A stretch of 64,000 nucleotides of DNA from Nannobrachium achirus (GCA_963921795.1 OY997653.1:1-64000); one strand, 5' to 3'. Shown: positions 40,797-50,285, numbered from the stretch's first letter. Made by a program: numbers and translations. Notes: generated from the letters alone by a model not told the origin.

Positions 40797-41602
40797 AATA
40801 AGACAGATAGAGACTTGAAACTACTCTTGGACGTTAATTTGGGCCATTCTAGGAAGGCTGGTGAGCATAAGACAGATAGAGACTTGAAACTACTCTTGGA
40901 GGTTAATTTGAGTGAGCATTGAGCCAGTTTGGTGGCTGTCCTTTTCTGCAGTGCTCAAAAGTAAATTTCACGGGCTGAAAATCACTTTTGAACACTGTTT
41001 CAGTATGAAAAGTGAGTAACTCAAAGTGTGTAACTCAAAAACTAAGGCAGATAGAGACTTAAAACTACTCTTGGAGGTTAATTTGGGCCATTCTAGGAAG
41101 GCTGGTGAGCATAAGACAGATAGAGACTTGAAACTGCTCTTGGAGGTGAATTTGGGAAAATCGAGGAAGGCTGGTGAGCATTGAGCCAGTTTGGTGGCTG
41201 TCCCTTTCTGCAGTGCTCAAAAGTCACTTTCACAGGCTGAAAATCACTTTTGAGCACTGTGTCAGTATGAAAAGTGTGTAACTCAAAGTGTGTAACTCAA
41301 AAACTAAGGCAGATAGAGACTTAAAACTACTCTTGGAGGTTAATTTGGGCCATTCTAGGAAGGCTGGTGAGCATAAGACAGATAGAGACTTGAAACTACT
41401 CTTGGAGGTTAATTTGGGCCATTCTAGGAAGGCTGGTGAGCATAAGACAGATAGAGACTTGAAACTACTCTTGGAGGTTAATTTGGGCCATTCTAGGAAG
41501 GCTGGTGAGTATTGAGGCAGTTTGGTGGCTGTCCCATTTGCAGTGCTCAAAAATCACTTTCACAGGCTGAAAATCACTTTTGAGCACTGTGTCCATTTGT
41601 TT
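40797..41602 (+). repeat. Nested tandem repeat, 262-bp outer and 69-bp inner units
   Basis: ACTAAGGCAGATAGAGACTT recurs at 41041 and 41303 (262 bp). Each outer unit has an inner 69-bp repeat (start GCATAAGACAGATAGAGACT) followed by a spacer with CAGTGCTCAAAAGT and GAGCACTGTG. The first and second outer units have two inner copies and the third has three (41371 and 41440 are exact 69-bp neighbours). 69 is a multiple of three, so repeated open frames exist on both strands (41230-41550 minus, 41288-41515 plus), but these look like by-products. It abuts the satellite directly. Confidence 0.92.
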
Positions 41603-42148
41603 TTTTTTTGTAAGGGACCCAGGGAGGGTGGGCTATAGTGTTTGGTATGGTTTAAAAACAGAGCATTGGTCTTTTTCAGCTTTTAGCAGATATGAAGTAA
41701 AAAGAATATAAACTTGAGGAATATATGCTTATTTGATTGTAGATAAAGCCTGAACAAGAATCTGAATAAAGCGTTCTCAAAAATGTATCACACTAAGGGG
41801 TGTGAACGATGGATTGTTGACGCCACCATCACCTGACCTAACCTGAAACCTGAGAACAGCACACATTAGCCAACAGAAACTGCAGATGTAAATGTTGTTT
41901 TTTTGACATGTTAATGTCTGTCTTCACACAGGAAACAGAAAAAATCAACTGTTTACAAAAAAATGTAAGCTGCTGTATGATACATGTTACTTGGTTCCAT
42001 TTGTATAATGTTAGCGTTACAGACATGTTAAAGGTGAGTTTAGTCCCCCTAAAGGAACCCAGAGGGTCCCAGGAATACACTATGGTTTAGTGAAATTCTG
42101 AATTTGATATCTAATTTAAACATACAAGACAACGGTGACAGTAAGCAG
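41603..42148. other. Unique-looking AT-rich stretch, nothing recognised
   Basis: A poly-T run lies near 41600, followed by AT-rich text. Short open frames on both strands near 41838-42090 show no domain, no repeat relation to the rest of the window and no convincing splice sites. I see no gene here. Confidence 0.5.
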
Positions 42149-42217
42149 GGCCATGCGAGGAGTCGAACCCCGTTACACGAGTGGAAGTACCACAAGTGGA
42201 AGTATCCTACCACAGCC
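42149..42217 (-). pseudogene. tRNA-like sequence (possible tRNA pseudogene)
   Basis: Read on the minus strand, the 69-nt segment starts GGCTGTG and ends CATGGCC, which can pair along all seven acceptor positions if G-U is allowed. Before the 3' end is a T-arm-like CGGGG-TTCGACT-CCTCG with a seven-base loop. The middle is abnormal: AGTGGAAGTA (plus strand) occurs twice 15 bp apart, and I cannot fold a standard anticodon arm with a seven-base loop. A decayed or internally duplicated tRNA, or a tRNA-derived SINE head, fits better than a working gene. Confidence 0.35.
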
Positions 42218-42580
42218 TGGTCTGCTGTGAGAAACCATGTCTTGCATGGATTGTGTGAATACATTTGTTACAACCCAACAATAAACGTTAGATAACTCAG
42301 TATTATCATCTTTCAGATGAACAGCTTTGTCTCTGTCTCTATGACACATTTCTCATAACCCATTAATTATAACACAGATATCTAAAAGTTAATCCATATA
42401 TGTTCACAAAATCAACAGACACCTGGGCATTAAAACGTTTCCTTGGGAAGTAAGAAGGTAATATGGAGCCATTAAACGGGCACGGGAGATCAGGAGTCTA
42501 TCCACTATGCCATGCCATGCCATCCCTATGAATGCACTAGGCCTCTTTTGACTTTTTGTGCCTTTTTAATTGGACTCAAC
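42218..42580. other. Intergenic stretch, nothing recognised
   Basis: AT-rich, with CCATGCCATGCCAT as a tiny tandem repeat near 42509. No frame with domain content and no relation to other repeats in the window was seen. Confidence 0.5.
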
Positions 42581-42696
42581 GTACAATTAATAGGTTTTCC
42601 TATTTTGTGAAAAAAAGTGACATTTTTCACCAGAAGTTGCACTTACATGCATTGGTGGTTCAGTGGTAAAATTCTCGTACAACTAACAGGTTTTCC
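42581..42696 (+). mobile_element. Insertion-like segment bounded by 20-bp direct repeats, with tRNA-Gly 5' half inside
   Basis: GTACAATTAATAGGTTTTCC at 42581-42600 and GTACAACTAACAGGTTTTCC at 42677-42696 match at 18 of 20 bases. The roughly 76 bp between them ends in a tRNA-Gly-like fragment. Such flanking repeats could be a target-site duplication of a retroposed tRNA fragment, or the ends of a decayed short element. The mismatch count means it is not recent. Confidence 0.4.
42649..42680 (+). pseudogene. tRNA-Gly 5' half fragment
   Basis: GCATTGGTGGTTCAGTGGTA followed by AAATTCTCGTAC matches the acceptor 5' strand, D-arm and start of the anticodon stem of eukaryotic tRNA-Gly(GCC), with one internal change. 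The anticodon and the whole 3' half are absent. It is a truncated copy, not a functional tRNA. Confidence 0.7.
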
Positions 42697-42699
42697 GAA

Positions 42700-43495
42700 A
42701 CTGTGGATTATTCAGCCATTTGATTCATTATACATTGGATTGATGGATACAGCTAGAGCTACAGTTGACCTGTGGTTTAGATCTTTACACTGAAACACAG
42801 CCATCACGCATTAAGGGAAAACGAAAACACCAAAAAGAACAATCAATCTATCACACTATTTTCTGCCGAACGAATTAGACACAACACTATTAAAAGGCCT
42901 GTCCTTCGTACCCAGAGTAGACATATACCGAGTGCAGATGAATAATGAGAAAAGAGACTTTTCTAAGTACCACCTCACGTTGAAACTAACAAAACATTTT
43001 GGAAATGAAGACCAGGCGGAAATTCCTTGATTCATGCAGACATCCTACTGGGAACCCGAGGACAAACAACTCCCAGAGAGCCTAAGACTACTGATCCAGG
43101 AAAATATAACTATAAACAGAAGGATGCCGGGCCAACTGAAGGAAGAACCAAACCTCACCAAAGTCCCGGTAAAAGGCACTGAGATCTCTAACAACCAGGA
43201 TATAATAATAAAACCAGCTGACAGAGGTTCTTCAATTGTAATACGAATATGTGTTTGAAGGAATGAGACAATTGAACTAAAAAATAAGAATTTAAAAGAC
43301 CATCTAGTCCATAGTAATTTGAAACAAAGTAATAGAACAACACGACCAACAACACCATATTTAGTCCACAGAAACAAATTACAAATAAAAAAACTAAAAA
43401 CGTAACTGAGATGAAACAAAACCTATCCTAAAAACGTAACTGAGATGAAACAAAACCTATCCTACAACACAAAGAATTGTGTACTCATTGGGCTA
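42700..43495 (+). pseudogene. Penelope-like retroelement remnant, copy 1
   Basis: The frame at 43034-43258 contains NNQDIIIKPADRGSSIVI. This resembles the conserved IxIKPADKG-type stretch at the start of the Penelope-like reverse transcriptase domain. After a frame change the text encodes YEYVFEGMRQLN, as expected just downstream in that family. A later frame (43269 onward) gives LKNKNLKDHLVHSNL, like the region after the RT core and before the GIY-YIG domain. The catalytic RT core between these is missing. It is therefore an internally deleted, frame-broken fossil. A related copy is at 50961-52480, split by another element. Confidence 0.6.
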
Positions 43496-43504
43496 GTGTT
43501 ATAA

Positions 43505-43870
43505 TACCCTACAGATTACAGTTTAGGAATTTAGCAGACGCTTTTAATACAAAGAGACTTACAATAAGCAGGTAACACACATCACTATCATAAGGAAGAC
43601 ATTAGTACATTAACAATATAACTAATGCATAGGAATATCAATCTAGAAAAACAATAACATAGGTAGACCACGCATCTAATCGGGAAAAAACCAATAAAAA
43701 ACAAAAAATTTAAGGGGGAGTGTTAAAGTAATGCTATGGGTTTAGGTGGAGTCTGAAGAGGCGAGTTTTCAGTCCACGGCGGAAGTTGTGAGTCTGTAGT
43801 TCTAAGTAAGACAGGGAGTTATAACCTAACCCTTAATATTCAGTGAATATGTCTGTGCTCCCCTAGAACC
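43505..43870 (-). mobile_element. LINE 3' end, copy 1 (reverse orientation; unoccupied target paralogue)
   Basis: On the minus strand it carries the last residues of an ORF2-like protein (FRRGLKTRLFRLHLNP) and then a 3' region ending in TGTAAGTCTCTTTGTATTAA and the reverse of TTTAGCAGACGCTTTT. This tail is widespread in teleost LINEs. It includes TATATTGTTAATGTAC, the uninterrupted version of the site where the piggyBac element sits in the second copy. It forms the left arm of a large inverted repeat with 44175-44653. Confidence 0.75.
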
Positions 43871-44370
43871 CTATATTATGTCGAGACAGAGCACAGGATT
43901 TTCCCACAGGATGAAGTCCTTTGAAGCTCAACCGTGGCAAACACGCCACACTTTGAAATTATGTTGTCCCTTTTTATACGAAAAGAAGTCCAGTAGGTTC
44001 GTAAGAACTTAAAACTCAGAGAAGTGGTATCTGTGCCCTGGGCCGGCAACCAGGGAACCAAACCACTTCTTTGAGGTCTCACTTCCTACAACCATGTGCC
44101 TGCAGTAAAGGAATTATCAATACCTGAATCTAAAGGAGTTATTTTCGTAAAGAAACGTCCAAAAGATTCAAGGCATTGTGTGGTTGCTAGTGATGAGCTT
44201 CAAAGGAATTCATCTTGTAACCCGAACCCTAACCCCCTGTGCTCTGGATCTCAACACATACTACAACCCCACATCTAGTTAAAATCTTAGGTATTTCAAA
44301 GTGCAATAACTCTAAATCCAATAGATCTTAAGGGTCCATCTTTTAGCATGTTGTATAGGTCTTTATTGTC
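43871..44370. other. Spacer between the inverted LINE ends
   Basis: The outer part is also inverted: CAGGATGAAGTCCTTTGAAG near 43910 is the reverse complement, with a few changes, of the text at 44194-44217. Roughly 43950-44170 is an unpaired loop with no recognised feature. ACCCGAACCCTAACCCC near 44222 is telomere-like but too short to call. The small ORFs here look like chance. Confidence 0.55.
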
Positions 44371-44653
44371 CAAGACAATTTGCCCTCCAAGCACCCAAAC
44401 TGTGGAATAAACTCCCTCTCGCACTTAGAACTACAGACTCACTCCCTAGCTTTCGCCGTTGACTGAAGGCTCACCTCTTCAGACTCCACCTAAACCCATA
44501 GGACTACTGTAACACTGCTTCCCTCAATGACCATACATGAAGCTAGATAGCATTTTTAGGTTTTAGAAGTTTTTTACTGATTAGGTGCGTGATCTAACTA
44601 TGTTATCGTTTTTCTAGATTGATATTCTTATGCATTTGTTATATTGTTATTAA
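44371..44653 (+). pseudogene. LINE ORF2 C-terminus and 3' region, copy 2 (interrupted by piggyBac)
   Basis: 44391-44501 translates to APKLWNKLPLALRTTDSLPS followed by FRR, a stop codon, then LKAHLFRLHLNP and a final stop. The W-N-x-L-P ... S-F-x-x-x-L-K-x-x-L-F pattern is typical of the C-terminus of L2/CR1/Rex-type non-LTR retrotransposons. An in-frame TGA shows decay. The 3' region runs to the TTAA at 44650-44653 and resumes after the insertion at 50857. Which LINE clade is uncertain without a search. Confidence 0.75.
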
Positions 44654-44670
44654 CACATTTGCCGCCAAGG
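44654..44670 (+). repeat. piggyBac left terminal inverted repeat
   Basis: CACATTTGCCGCCAAGG directly follows TTAA. It matches the reverse complement of the other end at CACAT, TG and GCCAA positions. Confidence 0.75.
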
Positions 44671-46233
44671 TTTCTTCCAAATCAGAAAAAGGTCCCTGCC
44701 ACCATTCACTCCCATTCATTTTTAAAACAGCTGTAACTCTGTGTAGAAGTGCTATATGAACAACAAACACATCAGGATAAACTTTAGGGTTTATTCTTTC
44801 ATATGTTGAAGAGCGTTGAGTCTAAAAAAAGGTTCCATGTAGAATTCCTTTGCTGTTGAATTGAGAGCGTCATCTGCTATATCTTCCCTTTCAAACTAGT
44901 TCTGAGATAATCGCATTTTTATGTTTGACAATGCGACAGAGGGGTCACTGTTGCCTCTATCTCAACATGGCCTATATGAAAAATAATCTTTAGGATGTTC
45001 ACTTTACTGGTGAAGGGTTGAAAGTAAAAAATATTCATCATATATAGTCATATTAGTCATATTTATAAAAAAAGATTATCAAAATAGTGCTTTGTTTTGT
45101 GGTAACTTTTAGCATTTCAAAGGCAAAAACTCCATGAAAGAATATGTTGTGAGTCATCATTTTTTTTTCAGAGAAACTAGACAGCTGCATCATTATTTTC
45201 TGAAATTTTGATGTTCACATCGTCAAAGTACAATATTCTATGTAATAGTGTTTCACAGAAATGGATGTCAGAGAAAAACACATGTTTTGTATATATTCTG
45301 CCAGTAAGTAATTTCAACCAGGACTATTTGGAAATGTGATACCTGTTTTGAAAGCCTGAGGATGTTCTTTATTCTACGAACAAAAATTCTAAGTTCATAT
45401 GACATTTCCTTTCGAAGTTATGACCAAAAGGTTACAATATTTTCTGACCTAAATCACCTCTCAAGAGAAGAAAAATATTGCCAAATATTGTGAAATATTG
45501 CCAGACCAACATAAAATGCTCAACTTTTACAGCAAATATCTCAAACAACCCTTTGAATTGCTGTCTTTCATTATACATTACAATAAAATGTTGTCTTTTT
45601 GACATTTTCTGTAAATAGTAAGTGCCTGCATAGACTGCTGTGATGAAGGGAGGTTTAGCCCCCTCATGTGTCCATTCCATATCATTACACCTATCATATC
45701 ATTACACCCATCTCTGGCTACCATCATGAAATAGTGTACAAATAGAACCAAATGGACCCTTACGGGTCAATTTTTACTCTCTGAGTACTCTCAGAGGACC
45801 ATGTAATGGTCAGTTAGGTAGCCAGGTATGTATGTGATGGACAATTACTTAGAAAGTAAGTACATTTACTGAATTATGGGAATGGAGAGATTTGATGCTT
45901 TTAGATTGCGTTTACAGTTTGAATTCTTGAAACTCATTGTACCCCACTTAGACAAATAACGTGAGTGTTTACCATTTACCACCTATACAGTATAGATAGT
46001 TGAAACAGGCTAGATCTACGTTTGATGAAAAGACAAGACATATGAAGGGAACCCAATTTACTATGACACATCAGAGCCTAGAAAACAAGCCATAATGAAT
46101 GCACTCTACAACGTAACATGGAACCAAATGGACCCGTAAGGGCCCATGGGGTGTTCACCTACACTGCAGTATGATAGTTGAAACAGGCTAGTTCTATCAA
46201 CACATTTGATAAAAAGACAGACTGGTCATTTGA
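44671..46233. other. piggyBac element, non-coding 3' side
   Basis: About 1.5 kb between the left terminal repeat and the 3' end of the transposase gene. AAATGGACCCTTACGGGTC near 45753 and AAATGGACCCGTAAGGGCC near 46126 form a repeated, partly palindromic motif. An open frame on the minus strand (45432-45680) shows no known domain. I see no gene. Confidence 0.55.
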
Positions 46234-46239
46234 TTTATT
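46234..46239 (-). terminator. Possible poly(A) signal for the transposase gene
   Basis: TTTATT on the plus strand reads AATAAA on the minus strand, a few bases beyond the last stop codon of the second terminal exon copy (46244). Confidence 0.4.
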
Positions 46240-46243
46240 TTTA

Positions 46244-46640
46244 TTACAAAAGACGTAACAATAAAGTACAACCTTGAACCTTTTTGACAACTGAGTGATA
46301 GAGGACCATGTAATCTGTGGCCCAGTAGCTCTCGAGGCTTGGTTTCCACACTAGGCCAGTGAGAAACTGTAGGCCCAGGAATGTCTTCAGTTCCTCCACT
46401 GTCACCTCCTTCCAAGCACGGACCCTTGAGAAAGGCAGCTCGGTCAGCATAGAGATTGGTCTGCTCTACGATATGCTGAAGCACCTCTTCGTTGAGGAAC
46501 AGCTCTGCAAAGTCTACTGGGTTGTCTGAGGAGATCTGCTGCTTTCCCACGAGGGCCCGGAAGTCCAGTGAACTGCCTGGGGCTCCATCTGCGTTCATCA
46601 ACCCACTCGGAAGCATCCGTTCTTCTGCGCTGGCACCAAC
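46244..46640 (-). pseudogene. piggyBac transposase terminal exon, copy 2 (N-terminal and middle part, truncated)
   Basis: The acceptor GATTTACAG is the same as in copy 1. It encodes the WVDERRWSPRQF motif, then after a 1-bp insertion LDFRALVGKQQISSDNPVDF, then FLNEEVLQHIVEQTNLYAD. After another frame change it gives RAWKEVTVEELKTFLGL and WKPSLESYWATDY, all typical of the first part of the DDE_Tnp_1_7 family. It stops soon after YHSVVKKVQG, before the catalytic half. It holds the very region that copy 1 lacks around the N-terminal-to-middle join. Confidence 0.8.
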
Positions 46641-47173
46641 TGTAAATCATAGAAAAACATTTACCATAAAAAATATATATATATTGTTTTCATTCATGTG
46701 GTGTGTGTATTTCTCAAATATTTTGGCTCAGGGCAGCCCTGTAAATATCCTAATCATCCACGGCACCCCTGAATTTTGTTATTTTCTTTTAGAACTGTAT
46801 GTCATTACTGTATGTACATATTATGTAAACATTTCCCCCTAAGATACAGTCTATGTCATGAGCAACACTTGTGAATATCATTAGACTGGACTGTTCTTAT
46901 TCTGCATCCCTATTCTGGTAGAGAACATTCACCTACAATATCCGATCTACAAGTTCACACCACATCACATCACATTGTGCCATGTTGTGAGCTTGTAGAT
47001 CGGCTATTGTTTGTGAACAGACGTGGTACACTGTAGACTTCAACTGTAAGTGATTCAACTGAAGTTACATTGACATATCAAAATGATTTTGACCTCTATG
47101 GCCTTGCCATGCTGCAAGTAAAGCCAGAATAAGGATGGACATATTGTGTGTGATGAGCAGAAACGGTTCTCAC
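46641..47173 (-). repeat. Duplicated intron, downstream copy
   Basis: It matches the intron at 47873-48246 from donor (GTGAGAACCGTTTCTGCTCAT) to acceptor. Shared parts include TTGTGAGCTTGTAGATCGGC and the (TA)n tract. It has about 170 bp extra (46759-46928) that the other copy lacks. Together with the two terminal exon copies it defines a tandem duplication of intron plus exon. Confidence 0.85.
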
Positions 47174-47872
47174 CTGAACAGTTTTCGTCTCATCCTGGTG
47201 GAAGGTGGATATCATGCGGACTATACGTTTGTCCCTCCAGGCCAGGACCATGACATCATCAGTGTGGCGAGACACCGTTTCCCCTACTTTCAGGTTAGAC
47301 AGCTGCACTTCTCGGATGGATGGCGGTTCTCCCCTGTTCTGACGAAGCGTGCCACACGAGTGGATGCTGTGACTGAGGAGGAGCTGCGACATTTGAACAC
47401 TGTTGTATAGATTGTACTGGAAGACACGATAGCCCTGTCCCTCCATCAGGAATGGACGGCTCACTGTGTCCATCAGGGAAGTCTTGATGCCGCAGTAGGG
47501 CTTCATGGTGTAGCAGTAACCATTTTTGGAGTCGGCCAGCACGTAGCTTTTTATGCCATACTTTATGGGTTTTGCTGGGTTGTACACTCTGAACTTCAGC
47601 CGCCCGCGCCATAGGAGTGTGCCCTCATCGATTCTGACGTTTTGGTGAGGTTTATACTTCTCCTTGAACTTTCTGAGCAGCATGTCCAGGATGGGGCGGA
47701 TTTTATGAAGTCTGTCACTTGCATCAATCTCCATATTGCATAGTCTACAGGGTTGTCTGACAGGAGATCTGCTGCTCTCCCACGAGGGCCCGGAAGTCCG
47801 GAAACTGCCTGGGGCTCCATCTGCGTTCATCAACCCACTCTGGAGCATCCGTTCTTCTGCGCCTGCCACCAG
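47174..47872 (-). pseudogene. piggyBac transposase terminal exon, copy 1 (catalytic half, deleted and frame-broken)
   Basis: The acceptor is GATTTACAG. The first frame gives the family N-terminal motif (APEWVDERRWSPRQF, then DFRALVG) and stops at a TAG after a 2-bp insertion near 47761. The text then jumps, with the middle of the protein missing, to the catalytic half: DRLHKIRPILD, the IDEGTLLWRGRL block with the first catalytic Asp, then KPIKYGIKSY, FQYNLYNS, GTLRQNRGEPP and WRDKR (a later conserved Asp). FQYNLYNS has Tyr where the family has the second catalytic Asp. The exon ends at GTTCAG|GTGAGAACC, where the sequence becomes a second copy of the preceding intron. Confidence 0.8.
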
Positions 47873-47901
47873 CTGTAAATCATAGAAAAACATTTACCAT
47901 A

Positions 47902-47932
<31 letters not shown>

Positions 47933-48246
47933 TTGTTTTCATTCATGTGGTGTGTGTATTTCTCAAACATTTTGGCTCAGGGCAGCCCTGTAAATATCCT
48001 AATCATCCTTCACCTACAATATCCGATCTACAAGTTCACACCACATCACATCACATTGTGCCATGTTGTGAGCTTGTAGATCGGCTATTGTTTGTGAACA
48101 GACATGGTACACTGTAGACTTCAACTGTAAGTGATTCAACTGAAGTTACATTGACAGATATCAAAATGATTTTGACCTCTATGGCCTTGCCATGCTGCAA
48201 GTAAAGCCAGAATAAGGATGGACATATGAGCAGAAACGTTTCTCAC
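47873..48246 (-). repeat. Intron 4 of the transposase gene, upstream copy of the duplication
   Basis: It has a GTGAGAAACG donor and TTTACAG acceptor. A (TA)n microsatellite lies at about 47908-47932. It is nearly identical to 46641-47173 outside the extra segment and the length of (TA)n. Confidence 0.8.
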
Positions 48247-48330
48247 CACTTTTCTTCTTAGACTTGCGGTGAACGGATGGGCCAGCAGCAGCAGAAGGTG
48301 GTGGTCCTGGCTGGTCCTCCGTCAGTGTGT
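48247..48330 (-). CDS. piggyBac transposase exon 4 (proline/lysine-rich)
   Basis: 84 bp from acceptor GTTTCAG to donor AGTG|GTGAGAAAC. It encodes TLTEDQPGPPPSAAAG and then VHRKSKKKS, a basic cluster that could serve as a nuclear localisation signal. Phase 1 on both sides. The donor side and following intron are the part later duplicated downstream. Confidence 0.65.
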
Positions 48331-48438
48331 CTGAAACCCCAGTGAAATAAAATCATGGCTCTCCCTCCATCTCAGTGTCCCTCATCCCATCAGTGTCCCA
48401 GTGAAATAGTAAAAATCATGCACATCAAATCAACTTAC

Positions 48439-48514
48439 TATTTAGACATCTAGCCATCATCTCACTACTGGGTCTGCAACCTGGGAGGGACAATTCCACT
48501 CCCCTCTGCGTCCT
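48439..48514 (-). other. Candidate cryptic or alternative exon
   Basis: It has a good acceptor (ATTACAG) and an excellent donor (AATA|GTAAGT), but is 76 bp long. In the frame set by the neighbours it meets a TAG; it is open only in another frame. Inclusion would break the transposase, so it may be a skipped, decayed or poison exon. Confidence 0.35.
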
Positions 48515-48611
48515 CTGTAATCACAAATCATTTCCCATTTAGCAAGAACGTATATACAGAAGTAAACTACATGAATGCAAGATTTCTTTTGTATTTACTG
48601 TATGTACGTAC

Positions 48612-48677
48612 CTGCATGCCTGGACTGGGATTGTCCTCCGTGTTGAGTCAGGAAGATCTCTGCATCATCATCATCCA
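48612..48677 (-). CDS. piggyBac transposase exon 3
   Basis: 66 bp between a good acceptor (ATTACAG) and a strong donor (GCAG|GTACGTAC). In the only open frame it encodes DDDDAEIFLTQHGGQSQSRH. Phase 1 in and out, matching its neighbours. No domain; part of the variable N-terminal region. Confidence 0.65.
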
Positions 48678-48851
48678 CTGTAATCACAACATTTTCCATT
48701 GGTGACAAAGGGAAAATAAATTAGGAAAATAATATATATTCAACCCCAGCATCATACCCAGTCATGCATGCATCTGTGTGTTCCATGACTTTGATGTAAA
48801 TTATACATACATTTGAACAACAGAAATGTGATTTTATCTAGTGATCTGAAC

Positions 48852-48935
48852 TTGAAGAACTGGACTCAAGTCTTGCCCGGCGAGGCCCGCCTCTCCTCTC
48901 CTCCTCCTCCTCCTCCTCAGAATCTGAATCTGCAT
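48852..48935 (-). CDS. piggyBac transposase exon 2 (acidic/serine stretch)
   Basis: The acceptor is CTGCTGCAG before ATGCAG. It encodes DADSDSEEEEEERRGG and then RLESSSS-type text, an acidic linker as in related transposases. The proposed donor CAA|GTTCAG is weak and is chosen because it keeps phase 1 and precedes an in-frame TAG; the exact 3' end is uncertain. It contains a (GAG)n microsatellite. Confidence 0.5.
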
Positions 48936-49780
48936 CTGCAGCAGGAACGTGCAGAGAATGTTAGTTAGCGATTTCAAAAAGGGCCTTTTGGTGGAAATAT
49001 CACAAATAGACCTCACACACCGAAAATAGACCTCCAAGCTCAAAATAGCTGACCTCCATGCTCACAACGTGTCGCTGTGCGGCGCGTTGTGAGCTTGGAT
49101 GTCTGCTATTTTTTCGGTGTGTGACTGTGTGATACCACACTGAACTAAGCATGGTCTGGAGAGAGGGCACATACAGCGTTGTGAGCTTGGAGGTCTGCTA
49201 TTTACGGTGTGTGATACCACACTGAACTAAGCATAATCAAGTCAATATTTGAGATGTGCCGTAACGGCATGGATTTTTACAGAGAGGGCACTTCTTTCAA
49301 CATAAAATAATTCATTCACGTTCAGGAGAGTTTGGACAAGGCAATTCTCTTGATTGCTGCCTTCATGTATGGCATGGAAAGGGCACTTTTTTTACATAGA
49401 TACAGCCCCCTTTGATGTCTATGTGTGCACGTGCCAGTTGTGCAGTGTTTTTATTTCTTGTTTTATGAATTGAATATAGGACACATATGGAAACAAGTCA
49501 GCATAGATGTTGAGCTTCCTTTAGGAAGTTTGTTTGACTGTAGTGCATTTCTGCAGCAGCAACATCAACAGACTGTACGTTTTGTGCATGTGTTGGCACC
49601 AGCAAAAAAAAAAGATGAATGATGAACACAAAACCCTACTTTAGGATCTAAGTGACTGATGTTATAATACACATTTGATTGTGTAGGCAGCAAAGACATT
49701 TTCTGTGCTTCCTTGACTTATTTGAGTGTTTGCATTTATGCCTAATAAAACACAATGTCATTTCACGTTTCAATTCTTAC

Positions 49781-50033
49781 CAATGTCGTGCACGCACAGA
49801 GCCTGCTTGGCGCTGGGTTGCGGTCCTTCATCATCATCATCATCATCAGTATCCACGTCGGGGTTTACGCTTGCCGTCCTGCCACTACGGCGCCCAACTT
49901 GACTGAGAAACGGAATGGGCTCAGGTTCTAGCTCCTCATCTGTGACTGTCATTTTGTCAACATGGCGTTTCAACACTTGCAGTGTCGGCTTTGACTGTCC
50001 CTTGCTCGGCAGCGAACCCCGGCTACGCTTCAT
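49781..50033 (-). CDS. piggyBac transposase exon 1 (start codon to donor)
   Basis: The likely start is the MKRSRG methionine at 50033; an in-frame ATG 24 bp upstream would add only FFFGGGG encoded by a C-rich run. The 84-residue piece is basic at first (KRSRGSLPSKGQSK), then acidic with a DTDDDDDDEG run. Acidic N-terminal tails are usual in this transposase family. It ends in the donor ATTG|GTAAGA (phase 1). Reading on past the donor reaches a stop after three codons. Confidence 0.75.
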
Positions 50034-50285
50034 GCCTCCCCCCCCAAAAAAAAACACGGATACTAAACTATACTAACTCCCCTCTCTCTCCCTCCCCCTC
50101 GCCCTCAAAACAGATATCACACAGAACAAAACGGACACACAACAGTACACAGTAAACAGACAGACAACAGACAACACGACAGACGAACAAACAATGAATA
50201 AACACTTATCTCTCCCTCTCCTCCTCTCCTCCACCACCTACACCTCCCTACCAGCTAACACGCTAACAGCTAACACGCTAACAAA

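Larger units (their letters stand above)
46244..50033 (-). pseudogene. piggyBac transposase gene (PGBD4-like), multi-exon and broken
   Basis: Minus strand. Proposed exons are 49781-50033, 48852-48935, 48612-48677 and 48247-48330, followed by a terminal coding exon present twice in altered form (47174-47872 and 46244-46640). All proposed introns fall in phase 1 and the internal exon lengths (84, 66, 84) are multiples of three. The product would be a nuclear DDE-type transposase that cuts and rejoins DNA at TTAA. The first terminal exon copy has the N-terminal motif and the catalytic half but lacks the part between; the second has the N-terminal and middle parts but no catalytic half. Both carry frameshifts, so no full protein can be made. 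Confidence 0.8.

Noticed and set aside
41230..41550. Open frames with a 23-residue repeat on both strands
   Set aside because: They follow from the 69-bp repeat (a multiple of three). There is no start context, splice signal or domain.
44210..44240. Telomere or internal telomeric repeat (also 59585 and 62957)
   Set aside because: Only two or so CCCTAA-like units each, far too short; probably chance or small scars.
49425..49622. Small ORF inside the first intron of the transposase gene
   Set aside because: No domain, no splice context, opposite strand to the gene.
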